A stretch of 64,000 bases of DNA, taken from the NCBI RefSeq assembly GCF_002939705.1, contig NZ_MDCB01000005.1, forward strand, positions 1 through 64,000, written 5' to 3'. Positions 18,292 to 27,364 of the stretch are shown here, piece after piece. Each line of letters opens with the position of its first letter. The first letter of the stretch is position 1. The notes under the pieces were generated by a model. It was not told the origin of the DNA and searched no databases. It saw only the letters and a program-made list of their open reading frames with translations. The stretch is from Xanthomonas albilineans (lineage in GTDB: Bacteria; Pseudomonadota; Gammaproteobacteria; Xanthomonadales; Xanthomonadaceae). Position numbers and translations under genes: made by a program.

Positions 18292-19578
18292 TTACGCGAA
18301 AGCGTGGCTGTTGCGCATCACCGTCAGCACATCGTGGCAGGCGCCCATGGTGTGGTAGTCGGTCTTGCCGGCGGGGCTCTTCTCGTCGCTATAACTGCGG
18401 TTGTCGCGGCTGAGGATGCGGAACCAAGCCCCATAGCGGTGGTCGACGAGATGCGTCCAGGAGTACGCCCACAATTTTTCGTAGGTGGCGCGATAAGCCG
18501 TATCGCCGGTGGCGGCGAGTAGCCGCGCGGCGGCGGCGATGGCTTCGGCCTGTACCCAGAAGTATTTGTCGTCATCGCAGAAATAGGTCGGGGCCTTTGC
18601 CACGTCGGGCACGCCAACCACCGGCGCGTTTGCGCTGCCGGAAGCGAAACCGTAGACGATGCCACCGTGTTGTGCGTCCCAGCCGTGCGTGAGCGCGGTA
18701 TCGAACAGGTGCCTTGCGGTCGGCAGCAGCCACGCCGGCGCGCCGTTTGAGGATGCTTGCAAGTGGCCGTGCAGCAGCACCAGCAGCTTCGACCACTCCA
18801 CTTGATGGCCGGGCTGGAAGCCCCACGGTCGAAACAGATGTTTGGGATTGTCGCGGTTATAGTCCCAGTCAACTTGCCAATTGGTGTCGTAGTGCTCCCA
18901 CACCAAGCCGCCGGCCAGTGCTGCCTGCCGGCGGGTGATGTGGTCGGCGAGCAGCAGCGCGCGTTGCAGGTAGCGTGTGTCGGCGCTGGCCTCGTAGGCC
19001 GCGATCAGCGCCTCGCACAGGTGCATGTTGGCGTTCTGGCCGCGATAGCTGGAGAAGACCCATTCCGGCGTCGCTTCGTCGCGATATAGGCCGGCTGCGG
19101 CATCCCAGTAGCGCGTTTCCAGCAGTCGCCAGGTTTCTTCCATCCACGCATCGGTGTCGAGGCCGGCCTTCTTCGCGGTGGCGTACGCCAGCAGCACGAA
19201 AGCCGCGCCGTAAGCGTGCTGGGTGCGGTCCTCGGGGACGCCGTCGCGCAGGGTCCACACGTAGCCGCCGCTGGCGGCGTCGCGATGGGTGTCGCGCAGG
19301 TAACGTAGGCCATGGCGCGCGGCGTCCAGGTACTCGGCGGCCAGCGGCGAGTCGGCGAATTCCTTGGCCGCCATCGCGTAGTTGAAGACGAAGCGGGTGC
19401 TGCTGACCAGATGGCGATGGCCGGCGTCGTACACGCTGCCGTCATCGCGGAAGTAGTGAAAGAAACCACCGTTCGGATCGATTGCACGCGGGTGGTAAAA
19501 AGCCATGGTGTCGGCGATGTGCGCGCGCAGCACGGTGGCGTCGGCGAAGTTGGGCAACGGCGTGGAGGGCAGATTCAT
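18292..19578 (-). CDS. AGE-family sugar epimerase/isomerase
   Basis: N-acylglucosamine 2-epimerase superfamily (alpha6/alpha6 barrel), 428 residues. Members act on free sugars: GlcNAc 2-epimerase, cellobiose 2-epimerase or mannose isomerase. The start chosen (19578, MNLPSTPLPNF) avoids a low-complexity extension from 19653. Family landmarks: GGFFHYFRDDG, RFVFNYAMA, the repeated active-site His/Glu/Arg segments (FRPWGFQPGHQVEWSKLLVLL and YFWVQAEAIAAAARL) and the terminal KTDYHTMGACHDVL. Sits 92 bp downstream of an FHS sugar permease on the same strand, so it probably interconverts the imported sugar, perhaps mannose to fructose. Exact substrate is inference. Confidence 0.88.
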   Translation of the reverse strand: MNLPSTPLPNFADATVLRAHIADTMAFYHPRAIDPNGGFFHYFRDDGSVYDAGHRHLVSSTRFVFNYAMAAKEFADSPLAAEYLDAARHGLRYLRDTHRDAASGGYVWTLRDGVPEDRTQHAYGAAFVLLAYATAKKAGLDTDAWMEETWRLLETRYWDAAAGLYRDEATPEWVFSSYRGQNANMHLCEALIAAYEASADTRYLQRALLLADHITRRQAALAGGLVWEHYDTNWQVDWDYNRDNPKHLFRPWGFQPGHQVEWSKLLVLLHGHLQASSNGAPAWLLPTARHLFDTALTHGWDAQHGGIVYGFASGSANAPVVGVPDVAKAPTYFCDDDKYFWVQAEAIAAAARLLAATGDTAYRATYEKLWAYSWTHLVDHRYGAWFRILSRDNRSYSDEKSPAGKTDYHTMGACHDVLTVMRNSHAFA

Positions 19579-19670
19579 GGGGGCGCTGGCAAACAGGGTC
19601 GGAGGAGGGGGAAGCCACAGGCTGCACGACGGTGGCGGTCGCGCCGCCGTCATGGCTGGCGTGGATCAGA

Positions 19671-20999
19671 TCAGTGCATGACGCGGTTGATGGACGCGGC
19701 GCCGGGAACGGTCGCCGACAAGGTGGCCGATAGTCGCGAGCCGCGCACGCCGTACCAGAGGATGTAGGTGTAGCACAGCAGTGGGATCACGAAGGCATGC
19801 TGGATACCCACCGCGTCGGCTAGCGCACCCTGCGCCAGCGGTATGATGGCGCCGCCGACGATGCTCATGATCAGCAGGCTGGAAGCCGTGCTGGTCATCA
19901 GCCCCAGGCGCTCGATCGCCACGGTGAAGATGGTCGGGAACATGATCGAGTTGAACAGGCCGATTGCGATCACGCTCCACATTGCTACATGGCCAGTGCT
20001 GAGCATGCTGGTGACGAGCAGTAGCGAGGCGATGCCGGCGAATAACGCGAGCAGCTTGCGTGCCGGGATCACCTGCAGCAGCGCCGCGCCGGCGAAGCGC
20101 CCGACCATCGCCCCGCCCCAGTAGAGTGACAGATAGCGGCTGGCGACGGCTTCGCTGAGACCGCCAGTGGTCGGGCCGGAGATGTAGTTGATCAGGAAAC
20201 TGCCGATCGACACTTCCGCACCGACGTACATGAAGATCGCCACTACCCCCCAGGTCAAATGCCAGTGGTTGAGCACGTCGACGTATTCTTTCACCGTCTG
20301 CGTCACGCTGCGTCGTGTGCCGGTGCTGGCGGCATTGCCTTCTTCGCGCAGCGACGGAAGACGCATCACCAGCACGAACACCGCCAGCACCACCAAGCCA
20401 GCAGCGAGCATCAGATAGGGGAACTGCACCGAACGCGCCTGCTCGATGTGGTAGGCCGACAATTGCGCCGGCGTCATCGCCGCCAGCTGATCGGCGCCGA
20501 GCACCGTGCCGGCCAGAATCAGCGGGCCGATCAACCACGGGAATACGGTGGTGCCCAGCGAGTTCAGCGCCTGCGCGAAGTTGAGCCGGCTCGGGGCTTT
20601 TTCCGCTACGCCAAGCAAGCTGATGTATGGATTGGCCGCGACCTGCAACAGGGTGATGCCGCTGGCGAGCACGAACAACGCGGTCAGGAACAGCGGGTAC
20701 GACGGCAGTCGCGCGGCCGGGAAGAACATCAGCGCGCCGATCGCCGCCACCATCAGGCCAATGACGATACTGGCCTTGTAGCCGACCCGTGACACCACCG
20801 CGCCAGATGGCAGCGACATCAGAAAATACGCGCCGAAGAAGGTGAACTGGATCAACATCGACTGCGCGTAGTTCATCTGAAACACGGCTTTCAGATGCGG
20901 GATCAACACGTCGTTGAGGCTGGTCAGACCGCCCCAGGTGAAGAAGATCATGCTGACCACCGCGATGGCGGCGGTGTTGGACAGCGGGCGGGAATTCAT
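19671..20999 (-). CDS. FHS-family sugar/H+ symporter (FucP-like MFS permease)
   Basis: Inner-membrane major facilitator permease of the fucose/glucose-galactose FHS family, 442 residues, about 12 membrane segments. It begins MNSRPLSNTAAIAVVSMIFFTWGG, with the FHS features FFTWGGLTSLNDVLIPHLK, SLPSGAVVSRVGYK, the LLQVAANPY motif and MFPTIFTVAIERLG. The start at 20999 has a GGAG site 7 bases upstream; the open frame continues to 22016 but overlaps glgB and is not coding. First gene of a pair with the AGE-family enzyme. Probable substrate is a hexose such as fucose, mannose or glucose. Confidence 0.92.
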   Translation of the reverse strand: MNSRPLSNTAAIAVVSMIFFTWGGLTSLNDVLIPHLKAVFQMNYAQSMLIQFTFFGAYFLMSLPSGAVVSRVGYKASIVIGLMVAAIGALMFFPAARLPSYPLFLTALFVLASGITLLQVAANPYISLLGVAEKAPSRLNFAQALNSLGTTVFPWLIGPLILAGTVLGADQLAAMTPAQLSAYHIEQARSVQFPYLMLAAGLVVLAVFVLVMRLPSLREEGNAASTGTRRSVTQTVKEYVDVLNHWHLTWGVVAIFMYVGAEVSIGSFLINYISGPTTGGLSEAVASRYLSLYWGGAMVGRFAGAALLQVIPARKLLALFAGIASLLLVTSMLSTGHVAMWSVIAIGLFNSIMFPTIFTVAIERLGLMTSTASSLLIMSIVGGAIIPLAQGALADAVGIQHAFVIPLLCYTYILWYGVRGSRLSATLSATVPGAASINRVMH

Positions 21000-21589
21000 A
21001 CAGCGACTCCGGGAACAGGCAAGAAGGCGGCCCGGCGACCGGCGCGCAGATACAGCCGGGCAGGCACGGCGGTCAGTGCAGGCAGGGCCAGCGCGTCCAA
21101 CACCCAGCGCGCGTCCTGTACACCAAGCGCGGCGGTAGTGTTGGACAGGGTGGCGTGGTGGTCGGTGGGAGACAGCGCCACGACGGTTGGAAGGGTTCAA
21201 AAGGTCGCATATCCTGCGCCGTCGTGACCCTTCGCGCATTTTGCAGTGCAGCAAAGTCCTGGCCGTCGTCGGTGCGGTCGGTATCCGGCGGTGTCGCCGT
21301 CCCCACGCGCATGCGCTGGTGAAGCTGTGTGGCGCCCCCTTTTGCATCGCCTGAATGCGCTGGGCGCGAGGTCGGCGGGAGCCAGTGCGTCGTCGCGCCA
21401 GTGTGTGGTGACGATCACGGTATCTGGAAGGGCCTGCGCGCGTAACGCCGTATGGGTGACGCTCATCTTCTGTGTATGCGCGCCATGATCTGCGCAGCCG
21501 TTGCCAACGGGACAATGGTGGATCATGTGGCTGCGACAACCGTGTACGCATACTCGAACGCTTTCCTACACGCCCCAGGAGTCGATTCG
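21000..21589. other. 590-bp divergent gap between the permease and glgB
   Basis: No confident gene. It should hold divergent promoters. One minus-strand reading frame of 61 codons (GTG at 21181, stop at 20996-20998) ends with its TGA overlapping the permease ATG (ATGA). It could be a leader peptide, the end of a decayed gene, or chance in high-GC DNA. No regulator gene or clear LacI-type operator was seen here. Confidence 0.4.
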
Positions 21590-23776
21590 ATGAGCGATGC
21601 CGTGCACGTCTGGGACGAGGCGACGCAACACGCCTTCGCCACCGCTCAGCACCGCGATCCGTTCGCCGTGTTGGGCGCGCATTGTCTCGGCGACGCGCAC
21701 GTGCTGCGTAGCTATCTGCCCGGAGCCGAAGCGGTGATCGCCATGTTCGAGGACGGCCGCGATGTGCCGTTGCAGGAGGGGCCGGAAGCTGGCTTCTTCC
21801 ATGCGCGTTTGTCGCACGCTGGTCACTACCGCTTGCGCATCCGTTGGCCCGGTGGCGAGCAGGAGACGGCCGACGCCTACGCGTTCGGCCCGCAACTGAG
21901 CGATTTCGACCTGCATCTGATTGGCGAGGGACGCCATCTGCATCTGGCCGATGTGCTCGGTGCGAACGTGGTGGAAGTGGGAAGCGTGCGTGGTACCCGC
22001 TTTGCGGTGTGGGCACCGAACGCCTCGCGCGTGGCGGTGATTGGTGATTTCAACGGTTGGGATGCGCGCCGCCACCCGATGCGCTTGCGTCACCAGGTCG
22101 GCGTATGGGAACTGTTCGTGCCCGACGTCGGCCCAGGCACGCATTACAAATACGCCTTGCGCGGCCCAGATGGCGAAGCATTGCCTGCGAAGGCCGACCC
22201 GGTTGCGCGGCGCGCCGAATGGGCGCCTGGCACCGCTTCCATCGTCGCCGACCCAACGCCGTTCCAGTGGCATGACGACGCATGGATGGCGGCGCGCGCG
22301 CGCCGCCACGGCCCGCAGGCACCGATCAGCGTCTACGAAGTGCACGCCGGTGCGTGGATGCACGACGACGACGGCCACATACTCGACTGGGATGGCTTGG
22401 CCACACGGCTGATTCCTTATGTCGCCGAGATGGGGTTCACCCACATCGAACTGATGCCGATTGCCGAGTATCCGTTCGGCGGCTCTTGGGGCTACCAGCC
22501 GCTGGGGCTGTTCGCGCCAACGGCGCGCTTTGGCACACCGGAGGGCTTGGCGCGTTTCGTCGATCGCTGCCACCGTGAGGACATCGGCGTCATCATCGAC
22601 TGGGTGCCCGCGCATTTCCCCACCGACGCGCATGGCCTAGCGCACTTCGACGGCACCGCACTGTACGAGCACGCCGACCCGCGCGAAGGCTTCCATCGCG
22701 ACTGGAATACCCTGATCTACAACCACGGACGCTGCGAAGTGTCCGGTTTCCTCATTGCCAGTGCGCTGGAATTCTTGCAGCGCTACCACATCGACGGCCT
22801 GCGTGTGGATGCCGTGGCTTCCATGCTCTACCGCGACTACAGCCGCAATGCCGGCGAGTGGGTGCCCAACCATCATGGTGGCCGCGAGAACTACGAGAGC
22901 ATCGCCTTCCTGCGTCGGCTCAACCAGGTGGTGGCCGAGCATGCGCCCGGTGCCATCACTATCGCCGAAGAATCCACCGCCTGGCCCGGCGTCACCGCCG
23001 ACCGCGCCCACGGTGGCCTGGGCTTCGACTACAAATGGAACATGGGCTGGATGCACGATAGCTTGCAGTACATCGCGCGTGATCCGATCTACCGTGGTCA
23101 CCACCACGACGAACTGCGTTTCAGCATGGTTTACGCCTATTCCGAGCGCTTCATGCTGCCGATCTCCCACGACGAAGTGGTCCACGGCAAACGCTCCCTG
23201 CTCGGGCGCATGCCGGGCGACGACTGGCAGCGCTTCGCCAACCTGCGCGCCTATCTCGGCTTCATGTACACCCACCCGGGGCGCAAATTGTTGTTCATGG
23301 GCTGCGAACTGGCCCAGCCCACGGAATGGAACCACGACGCTGCCTTACCCTGGCACCTGCGCGACGACCCGCGCCATCGCGGCATCCAGTACCTAGTGCG
23401 CGACCTCAACCGGCTCTATGTCGAGCATCCCGCGCTGCACGTCTGCGACGACGTCCCCGAAGGCTTTGCCTGGGTCATTGGCGATGACGCCAGCAACAGC
23501 GTATTTGCCTACCTGCGTCAGGCGCACGACGGCGACGCCCCAGTGCTGGTGGTGGTCAACTTCACCCCAGAGGTACGCCATGGCTATCGCATCGGCGTCC
23601 CGTGTGCCGGCCGCTGGCGCGAATGGCTCAACTCCGATAGCGCCATCTATGGCGGTAGCAACGTCGGCAATGGTGGCGATGTTTGTAGCGAGGCGCTCGG
23701 CGTTCACGGTCACCCCGTCTCCCTGGTTCTGACCGTGCCGCCGCTGGCGGTGTTGGTGTTGGGGTATGCGGATTGA
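21590..23776 (+). CDS. glgB: 1,4-alpha-glucan branching enzyme GlgB
   Basis: GH13 enzyme that introduces alpha-1,6 branches into glycogen, 728 residues, the usual GlgB length. Start ATG 21590 has an AGGAG site at 21577-21581; the longer frame from 21452 is not needed. Order: N-terminal carbohydrate-binding N1/CBM48 domains (about 15-220, including the [24 protein letters not shown] signature), the catalytic barrel, then an all-beta C-terminal domain. Catalytic residues: Asp407 nucleophile (LRVDAV), Glu460 acid/base (IAEEST) and Asp528 (SHDEVVHGK). It stands alone, about 9 kb from the other glycogen/trehalose genes. Confidence 0.96.
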   Translation: MSDAVHVWDEATQHAFATAQHRDPFAVLGAHCLGDAHVLRSYLPGAEAVIAMFEDGRDVPLQEGPEAGFFHARLSHAGHYRLRIRWPGGEQETADAYAFGPQLSDFDLHLIGEGRHLHLADVLGANVVEVGSVRGTRFAVWAPNASRVAVIGDFNGWDARRHPMRLRHQVGVWELFVPDVGPGTHYKYALRGPDGEALPAKADPVARRAEWAPGTASIVADPTPFQWHDDAWMAARARRHGPQAPISVYEVHAGAWMHDDDGHILDWDGLATRLIPYVAEMGFTHIELMPIAEYPFGGSWGYQPLGLFAPTARFGTPEGLARFVDRCHREDIGVIIDWVPAHFPTDAHGLAHFDGTALYEHADPREGFHRDWNTLIYNHGRCEVSGFLIASALEFLQRYHIDGLRVDAVASMLYRDYSRNAGEWVPNHHGGRENYESIAFLRRLNQVVAEHAPGAITIAEESTAWPGVTADRAHGGLGFDYKWNMGWMHDSLQYIARDPIYRGHHHDELRFSMVYAYSERFMLPISHDEVVHGKRSLLGRMPGDDWQRFANLRAYLGFMYTHPGRKLLFMGCELAQPTEWNHDAALPWHLRDDPRHRGIQYLVRDLNRLYVEHPALHVCDDVPEGFAWVIGDDASNSVFAYLRQAHDGDAPVLVVVNFTPEVRHGYRIGVPCAGRWREWLNSDSAIYGGSNVGNGGDVCSEALGVHGHPVSLVLTVPPLAVLVLGYAD

Positions 23777-24088
23777 GGCGAGGTTGTGCTGGGTCGGACT
23801 AAGGCGGACGAACCTGAGGCGGTTGGGTGTCGGCTGGGAAGATGGATGGTTGTCGCAGCGCCCGTCCTGTCGTGCCTTGCTGCGTTCGATTGGTCGAGGC
23901 ACGCCCGCACACGTGGACGCATGCATCAGGCCTTGCGCACGGCCACTTCCGCTGGCGTTTGACGCGCGGGCAGACAGCGCCCCGTCGTGGACGTTAAACT
24001 CACCCTCGCCTCGGTGCCTTGCGCCGCGTGGATGCCAGAGGCGCCAAGCCGGCAGCCAACGCATCGCCTGCATGTTCCGGATGTTTCC

Positions 24089-24164
24089 GGGCCTATAGCT
24101 CAACGGTTAGAGCAGAGGACTCATAATCCTTTGGTTCCAGGTTCGAATCCTGGTGGGCCCACCA
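24089..24164 (+). tRNA. tRNA with CAT anticodon (probably tRNA-Ile2, possibly Met)
   Basis: A full 76-nt cloverleaf: acceptor GGGCCTA pairs with TGGGCCC, D-stem GCTC/GAGC, anticodon stem GAGGA/TCCTT, T-stem CCAGG/CCTGG and an encoded CCA. The anticodon loop is CTCATAA, giving CAT. CAT tRNAs are initiator Met, elongator Met or Ile2 (C34 modified to lysidine). Pairs C4-G69 and C5-G68, known TilS identity elements in E. coli, favour Ile2. The anticodon stem lacks the GGG/CCC pairs of initiator tRNA. Confidence 0.92.
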
Positions 24165-24342
24165 AACGCATGAAAATGCAGTTGGATACTGTATGTATTT
24201 GAGAAAGTTGAATTTTAGGGTGGTGCGTCACCAGGCATTGGAGTTGCCAGTATCCTTGATCAGGTAATTCTCGGAAACTTGCTCGGCCATCTGTAGCGAG
24301 CCACTCCAGTTATTCCACCTCCAGTTCACCATCAGGATATCT

Positions 24343-25242
24343 ATGCAAGGCAGCCTCTCTCAAATCGTCGCATTGGTGCTTGAGGGGAACGCCGCTCTTC
24401 GCGGCATCGCTTCGACTGGACTGCATCAGCACCATAGTACCCTGTCGTTTTGTGAGTACGTGCACTTCGTAGAATTGACCATGAAGTCGGCCGGCTGGTC
24501 CGAGAGACGTGTTGCCGACGACCCCGCAGCATGGTTTGATTACCTGAAAGCACACGGCTTCACGGCGTTGCGGATGACGTACAGCCCATCGGGTGACCCC
24601 CGCCTCGCGGAAAGAGGCGTCACCGACCGCATGCTTGTGGGATTTGTTGGTGGCGGTGGAAGTTGGAAGATCCAAGCCAACAAATCTGACTCGTCAGATT
24701 ACTGGGAAGTGCGCTGGGTCGTGGGCGACCGGCAGCGCGAAGATCAGAAAGTCTGGCAAGTCACCTACGGACGGACCGCTATTAACGATCCCCTTGGCGA
24801 GGTCGAGCAGCCTAATCTGCGTGCTTTGCACGTAGAGTTTCGCGACATTCTTGAGCAGATCCGCAGCTTTGCCGCCAAGCATGGCCTGGATAGTTTTGAA
24901 AACTGCTTCGTAAGAGCGCTCGAGGATCTTACAGCCGAGAAATCGTGGAACGGATTCCACAAGGAACTGCTCAACCCTTCCCTGCTCACACTCGATGCCC
25001 TCCAACTGCTGTCTGCCGCCCAGTCATCATGGGTCTTCGGTGGCATGGGCTCGTGGAATGACCTGGGTTTTGAAGGCGACGAACAGCAAACTTACGAACG
25101 CTTGTCCGAAGCGCTCTACAAAATTGCCAACTGGGCGATCGTGGCAGCGACAAACAGCTCGGTTGGCAGTTCTGTCACCGTTGCCGCGCAGAGCAGCAGC
25201 AACGCACTTCCCAAACAGAAGTGGTGGCGACTCTTCAGCTGA
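24343..25242 (+). CDS. Uncharacterised 299-residue protein beside the tRNA
   Basis: Not recognised. 299 residues from ATG 24343, predicted soluble, no signal peptide or membrane helix. The N-terminal half (about 25-150) is mixed alpha/beta and rich in Trp and aromatics (SWKIQANKSD, SDYWEVRWVVGDR, VWQVTYGR). The second half is mostly helical (LRALHVEFRDILEQIRSFAAKHGLD, LEDLTAEKSWNGFH). A Ser/Ala linker leads to a basic KQKWWRLFS tail. Base composition is visibly less GC-rich than the neighbours, with codons such as ATT, TTT and AAA. With its place just after a tRNA 3' end this suggests acquired DNA, but no integrase or duplicated tRNA end is present. A stand-alone accessory or effector gene is possible; function unknown. 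Confidence 0.7.
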   Translation: MQGSLSQIVALVLEGNAALRGIASTGLHQHHSTLSFCEYVHFVELTMKSAGWSERRVADDPAAWFDYLKAHGFTALRMTYSPSGDPRLAERGVTDRMLVGFVGGGGSWKIQANKSDSSDYWEVRWVVGDRQREDQKVWQVTYGRTAINDPLGEVEQPNLRALHVEFRDILEQIRSFAAKHGLDSFENCFVRALEDLTAEKSWNGFHKELLNPSLLTLDALQLLSAAQSSWVFGGMGSWNDLGFEGDEQQTYERLSEALYKIANWAIVAATNSSVGSSVTVAAQSSSNALPKQKWWRLFS

Positions 25243-25537
25243 CTTAGTGCGTCGCCGGTGCCCCCTACGCATCCACGTGTGCACCTGTTGGTGCTGCCGT
25301 TGTCGTCCACGCCATTGATCGGGCCATTGCCACCGGATTCGTTGCCTCTGGAGGGCGTCACCCAGGTAAACACGTTGCCTGCGAGGCATGAGGATTGAAT
25401 CTGCTGAGTTAGATGTGTTGTTTCTTCATGCTATCTACGCAGTTCGCCGAGGTAAGCATTTGGCGCTGAGCAACCTAGGCGGTTGAGTTAGTGCGTCCAG
25501 GATCTTTGGATAAGCCCGCATCTGGCGCCGTCACACC
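25243..25537. other. Intergenic stretch after the uncharacterised gene
   Basis: About 295 bases with no supported gene. It is lower in GC than the flanking core genes, like the gene before it. It probably marks the right side of the acquired segment; I see no direct repeat of the tRNA end. Confidence 0.35.
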
Positions 25538-26182
25538 TCAACCAACAGCCAATGCCCGTGAGCCGAGGATGATCATGCGCAGCATCGCGGTGATCTGCCG
25601 GATCAGTTGCGGGTCTTTCTCCGGTGGCAGGTCCATTGCCGTTGCGCCCATCGCGAAGACCAGCCGGGTGATCGCTTTGGAAACCAGCGCCGGCTCGTGC
25701 AGCGGTGCGCCCTCCTGCGCAGCCAGGCGGATCAAGTCCACGCGCAGTTCGTCTTCGAAATAATTCAATTCGCGATCCACCGCCCGCTTGAAAGCGTCCG
25801 AGCCGACCGTGCCTTCGCGCAGCAGGACGTGCAGCAGCTTGTCGTCGGCACGTAACTGCTCCATGAACGTCTCCACGGAGCTGAGGATGATGCTGCGGCG
25901 GTTGCCAGCGGCGCGCTGCCGGGCTTGGCCGATGATGGTGCGCAGCGAACTGCCGGCCAGGTCGATCAGCGCCACCGCCAGTTCGTCCATGTCGCGGAAC
26001 TGGCGGTAGAAGCTGTTCGGCGCGATGCCGGCCTCGCGGGTGACCTCGCGCAGGCTCAACGTGGACACGCTGCGGTGCGGTCCGATCAGCTTCAGCGCCG
26101 CCGCCAGCAGGTCTTCGCGCGAGATCGCACCCTTGCGCGCGGGTAGCGCGTCCTCGGGCTGGGGCAGGGGGGGCGAGGTCAT
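25538..26182 (-). CDS. FabR/DesT-type TetR-family repressor of unsaturated fatty acid genes
   Basis: 214-residue TetR regulator. The helix-turn-helix (about 39-62, STLSLREVTREAGIAPNSFYRQFRD) and the following DELAVALIDLAGSSLR are close to E. coli FabR and P. aeruginosa DesT, which sense saturated versus unsaturated acyl-CoA/ACP and repress desaturation or unsaturated synthesis genes. Start 26182 (MTSPPLPQPE) is chosen because longer in-frame starts would read through the divergent operator region. It is divergent from a DesC-like reductase and a DesB-like desaturase, the same arrangement as desT-desCB in Pseudomonas. Confidence 0.92.
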   Translation of the reverse strand: MTSPPLPQPEDALPARKGAISREDLLAAALKLIGPHRSVSTLSLREVTREAGIAPNSFYRQFRDMDELAVALIDLAGSSLRTIIGQARQRAAGNRRSIILSSVETFMEQLRADDKLLHVLLREGTVGSDAFKRAVDRELNYFEDELRVDLIRLAAQEGAPLHEPALVSKAITRLVFAMGATAMDLPPEKDPQLIRQITAMLRMIILGSRALAVG

Positions 26183-26229
26183 GGACTGGGCCGGAGCAGG
26201 CAATGAGCGATCATAGCGCCTTTGCTGAA

Positions 26230-26268
26230 TATACAACTGTATAGACATTTGTCTCTGTGTCTGTATAG
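26230..26268. promoter_or_regulatory. Putative FabR/DesT-type operator between the repressor and the desaturase operon
   Basis: A perfect 14-nt palindrome TATACA-AC-TGTATA at 26230-26243 abuts a second one, AGACA-TT-TGTCT, at 26243-26254. CTGTATAG occurs at 26237-26244 and again at 26261-26268. The TACA-NN-TGTA core resembles the FabR-type half-site. This is the only AT-rich stretch here, so the promoters probably overlap it. Confidence 0.6.
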
Positions 26269-26276
26269 TGGATGCC

Positions 26277-27353
26277 ATGAATGCCGTCCGTCGTCCCGCC
26301 AAGCTCCGTCCCGCCATCAGCGCGTTGCACGCTTGGGTGCGGCCGGATGTCTTCGATTTCTGGTCCACACGCCTGCATCCGTTGTGGACTTGGCAGCGTC
26401 CACGTGCGCGCTTGCTGCAGCGCGAGGCTGCCAGCAGCGACGCGGTGACCCTGGTGTTGCAACCCAACCGTCACTGGCGTGGGCTGCGCGCCGGTCAGCA
26501 TGTGGAACTGGGCGTGGAGATTGATGGGCGTCGGTTGTTACGCAGTTACAGCCCCACGCGATTGCCGGACGGGCGCCTGGCGATCACGGTCAAGGTGATC
26601 GACGGTGGCCGTGTCAGCCAATATCTGGCCAGTACGGCGCGGATCGGCGAGGTGTTCGAGCTTGGCCAGGCTTTCGGCGAGATGGTGCTGCCGGCCGCGC
26701 CGCAGGGGCACTGGTTGCTGCTGGCGGCTGGTAGCGGCATCACCCCGATGCGTGCGCTGTTGCGGCAGTTGGCGGCGGACGGGATGCCTGCCGATGTCGA
26801 CTTGATTTATTGGGCGCGCCGCCACGACCAAGTGTGCTTCCGCGACGAACTGCAGGCGCTGGCCGCCGCGCATCCGCGCTTTCGCCTGCAACTGGCGATC
26901 ACCGGCGAGGGCGATTCTCCCGCGCCGCGGGTGGATGCGCTGCCGCTGGACCATCTGCACGGCCTGGAACAGGCACAGGTGCTGGCCTGCGGCCCGGGAG
27001 GTTTCGTGCAGGCGGCGCGTGCACGTCTACAGCCGCATGTCGCGCGCTTCCAGGCCGAGGCGTTCAGCCCGCCGCCGGCGCTGGACGACACCGAGCAGGG
27101 CACGGTCGCGGTGACCCTGGCGCGCAGCGGCCGTGTGCTGCAACTGCCGCGCGGGCAATCGTTGCTCAGCGCGCTGGAAGCCGAGGGCCTGCGGCCCAAG
27201 CATGGCTGCCGCATGGGGATCTGTAACAGCTGCGCCTGCGGCAAGCAGTCCGGTGCGACCCGCGACCTGCTCAGCGGCGTCCACACCACCGAACCCGGTT
27301 CGCTGAAGCTGTGCATCAACAGCGCCAGCAGCGACCTGATCTTGGACCTTTGA
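26277..27353 (+). CDS. Ferredoxin reductase partner of the acyl desaturase (DesC-like)
   Basis: Electron-transfer flavoprotein, 358 residues from ATG 26277 (a GTG at 26268 lies inside the operator repeat). FAD-binding domain (about 45-140; RSYSPTR is the flavin motif), NAD-binding domain (about 145-250; AAGSGITPMRALL and CGPGGF), then a plant-type 2Fe-2S domain. The cluster ligands are Cys311, Cys316 and Cys319 (C-x4-C-x2-C) and Cys346. It would take electrons from NAD(P)H to the desaturase encoded 11 bases downstream. Confidence 0.92.
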   Translation: MNAVRRPAKLRPAISALHAWVRPDVFDFWSTRLHPLWTWQRPRARLLQREAASSDAVTLVLQPNRHWRGLRAGQHVELGVEIDGRRLLRSYSPTRLPDGRLAITVKVIDGGRVSQYLASTARIGEVFELGQAFGEMVLPAAPQGHWLLLAAGSGITPMRALLRQLAADGMPADVDLIYWARRHDQVCFRDELQALAAAHPRFRLQLAITGEGDSPAPRVDALPLDHLHGLEQAQVLACGPGGFVQAARARLQPHVARFQAEAFSPPPALDDTEQGTVAVTLARSGRVLQLPRGQSLLSALEAEGLRPKHGCRMGICNSCACGKQSGATRDLLSGVHTTEPGSLKLCINSASSDLILDL

Positions 27354-27364
27354 AGGACTTTTCC

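Noticed and set aside
24089-25300. Integrative element at the CAT-anticodon tRNA
   Set aside because: No integrase gene and no second copy of the tRNA 3' end downstream; at most a remnant.
25116-25373. Minus-strand 85-codon frame
   Set aside because: Runs antisense into the 299-residue gene; no ribosome site or recognisable domain.
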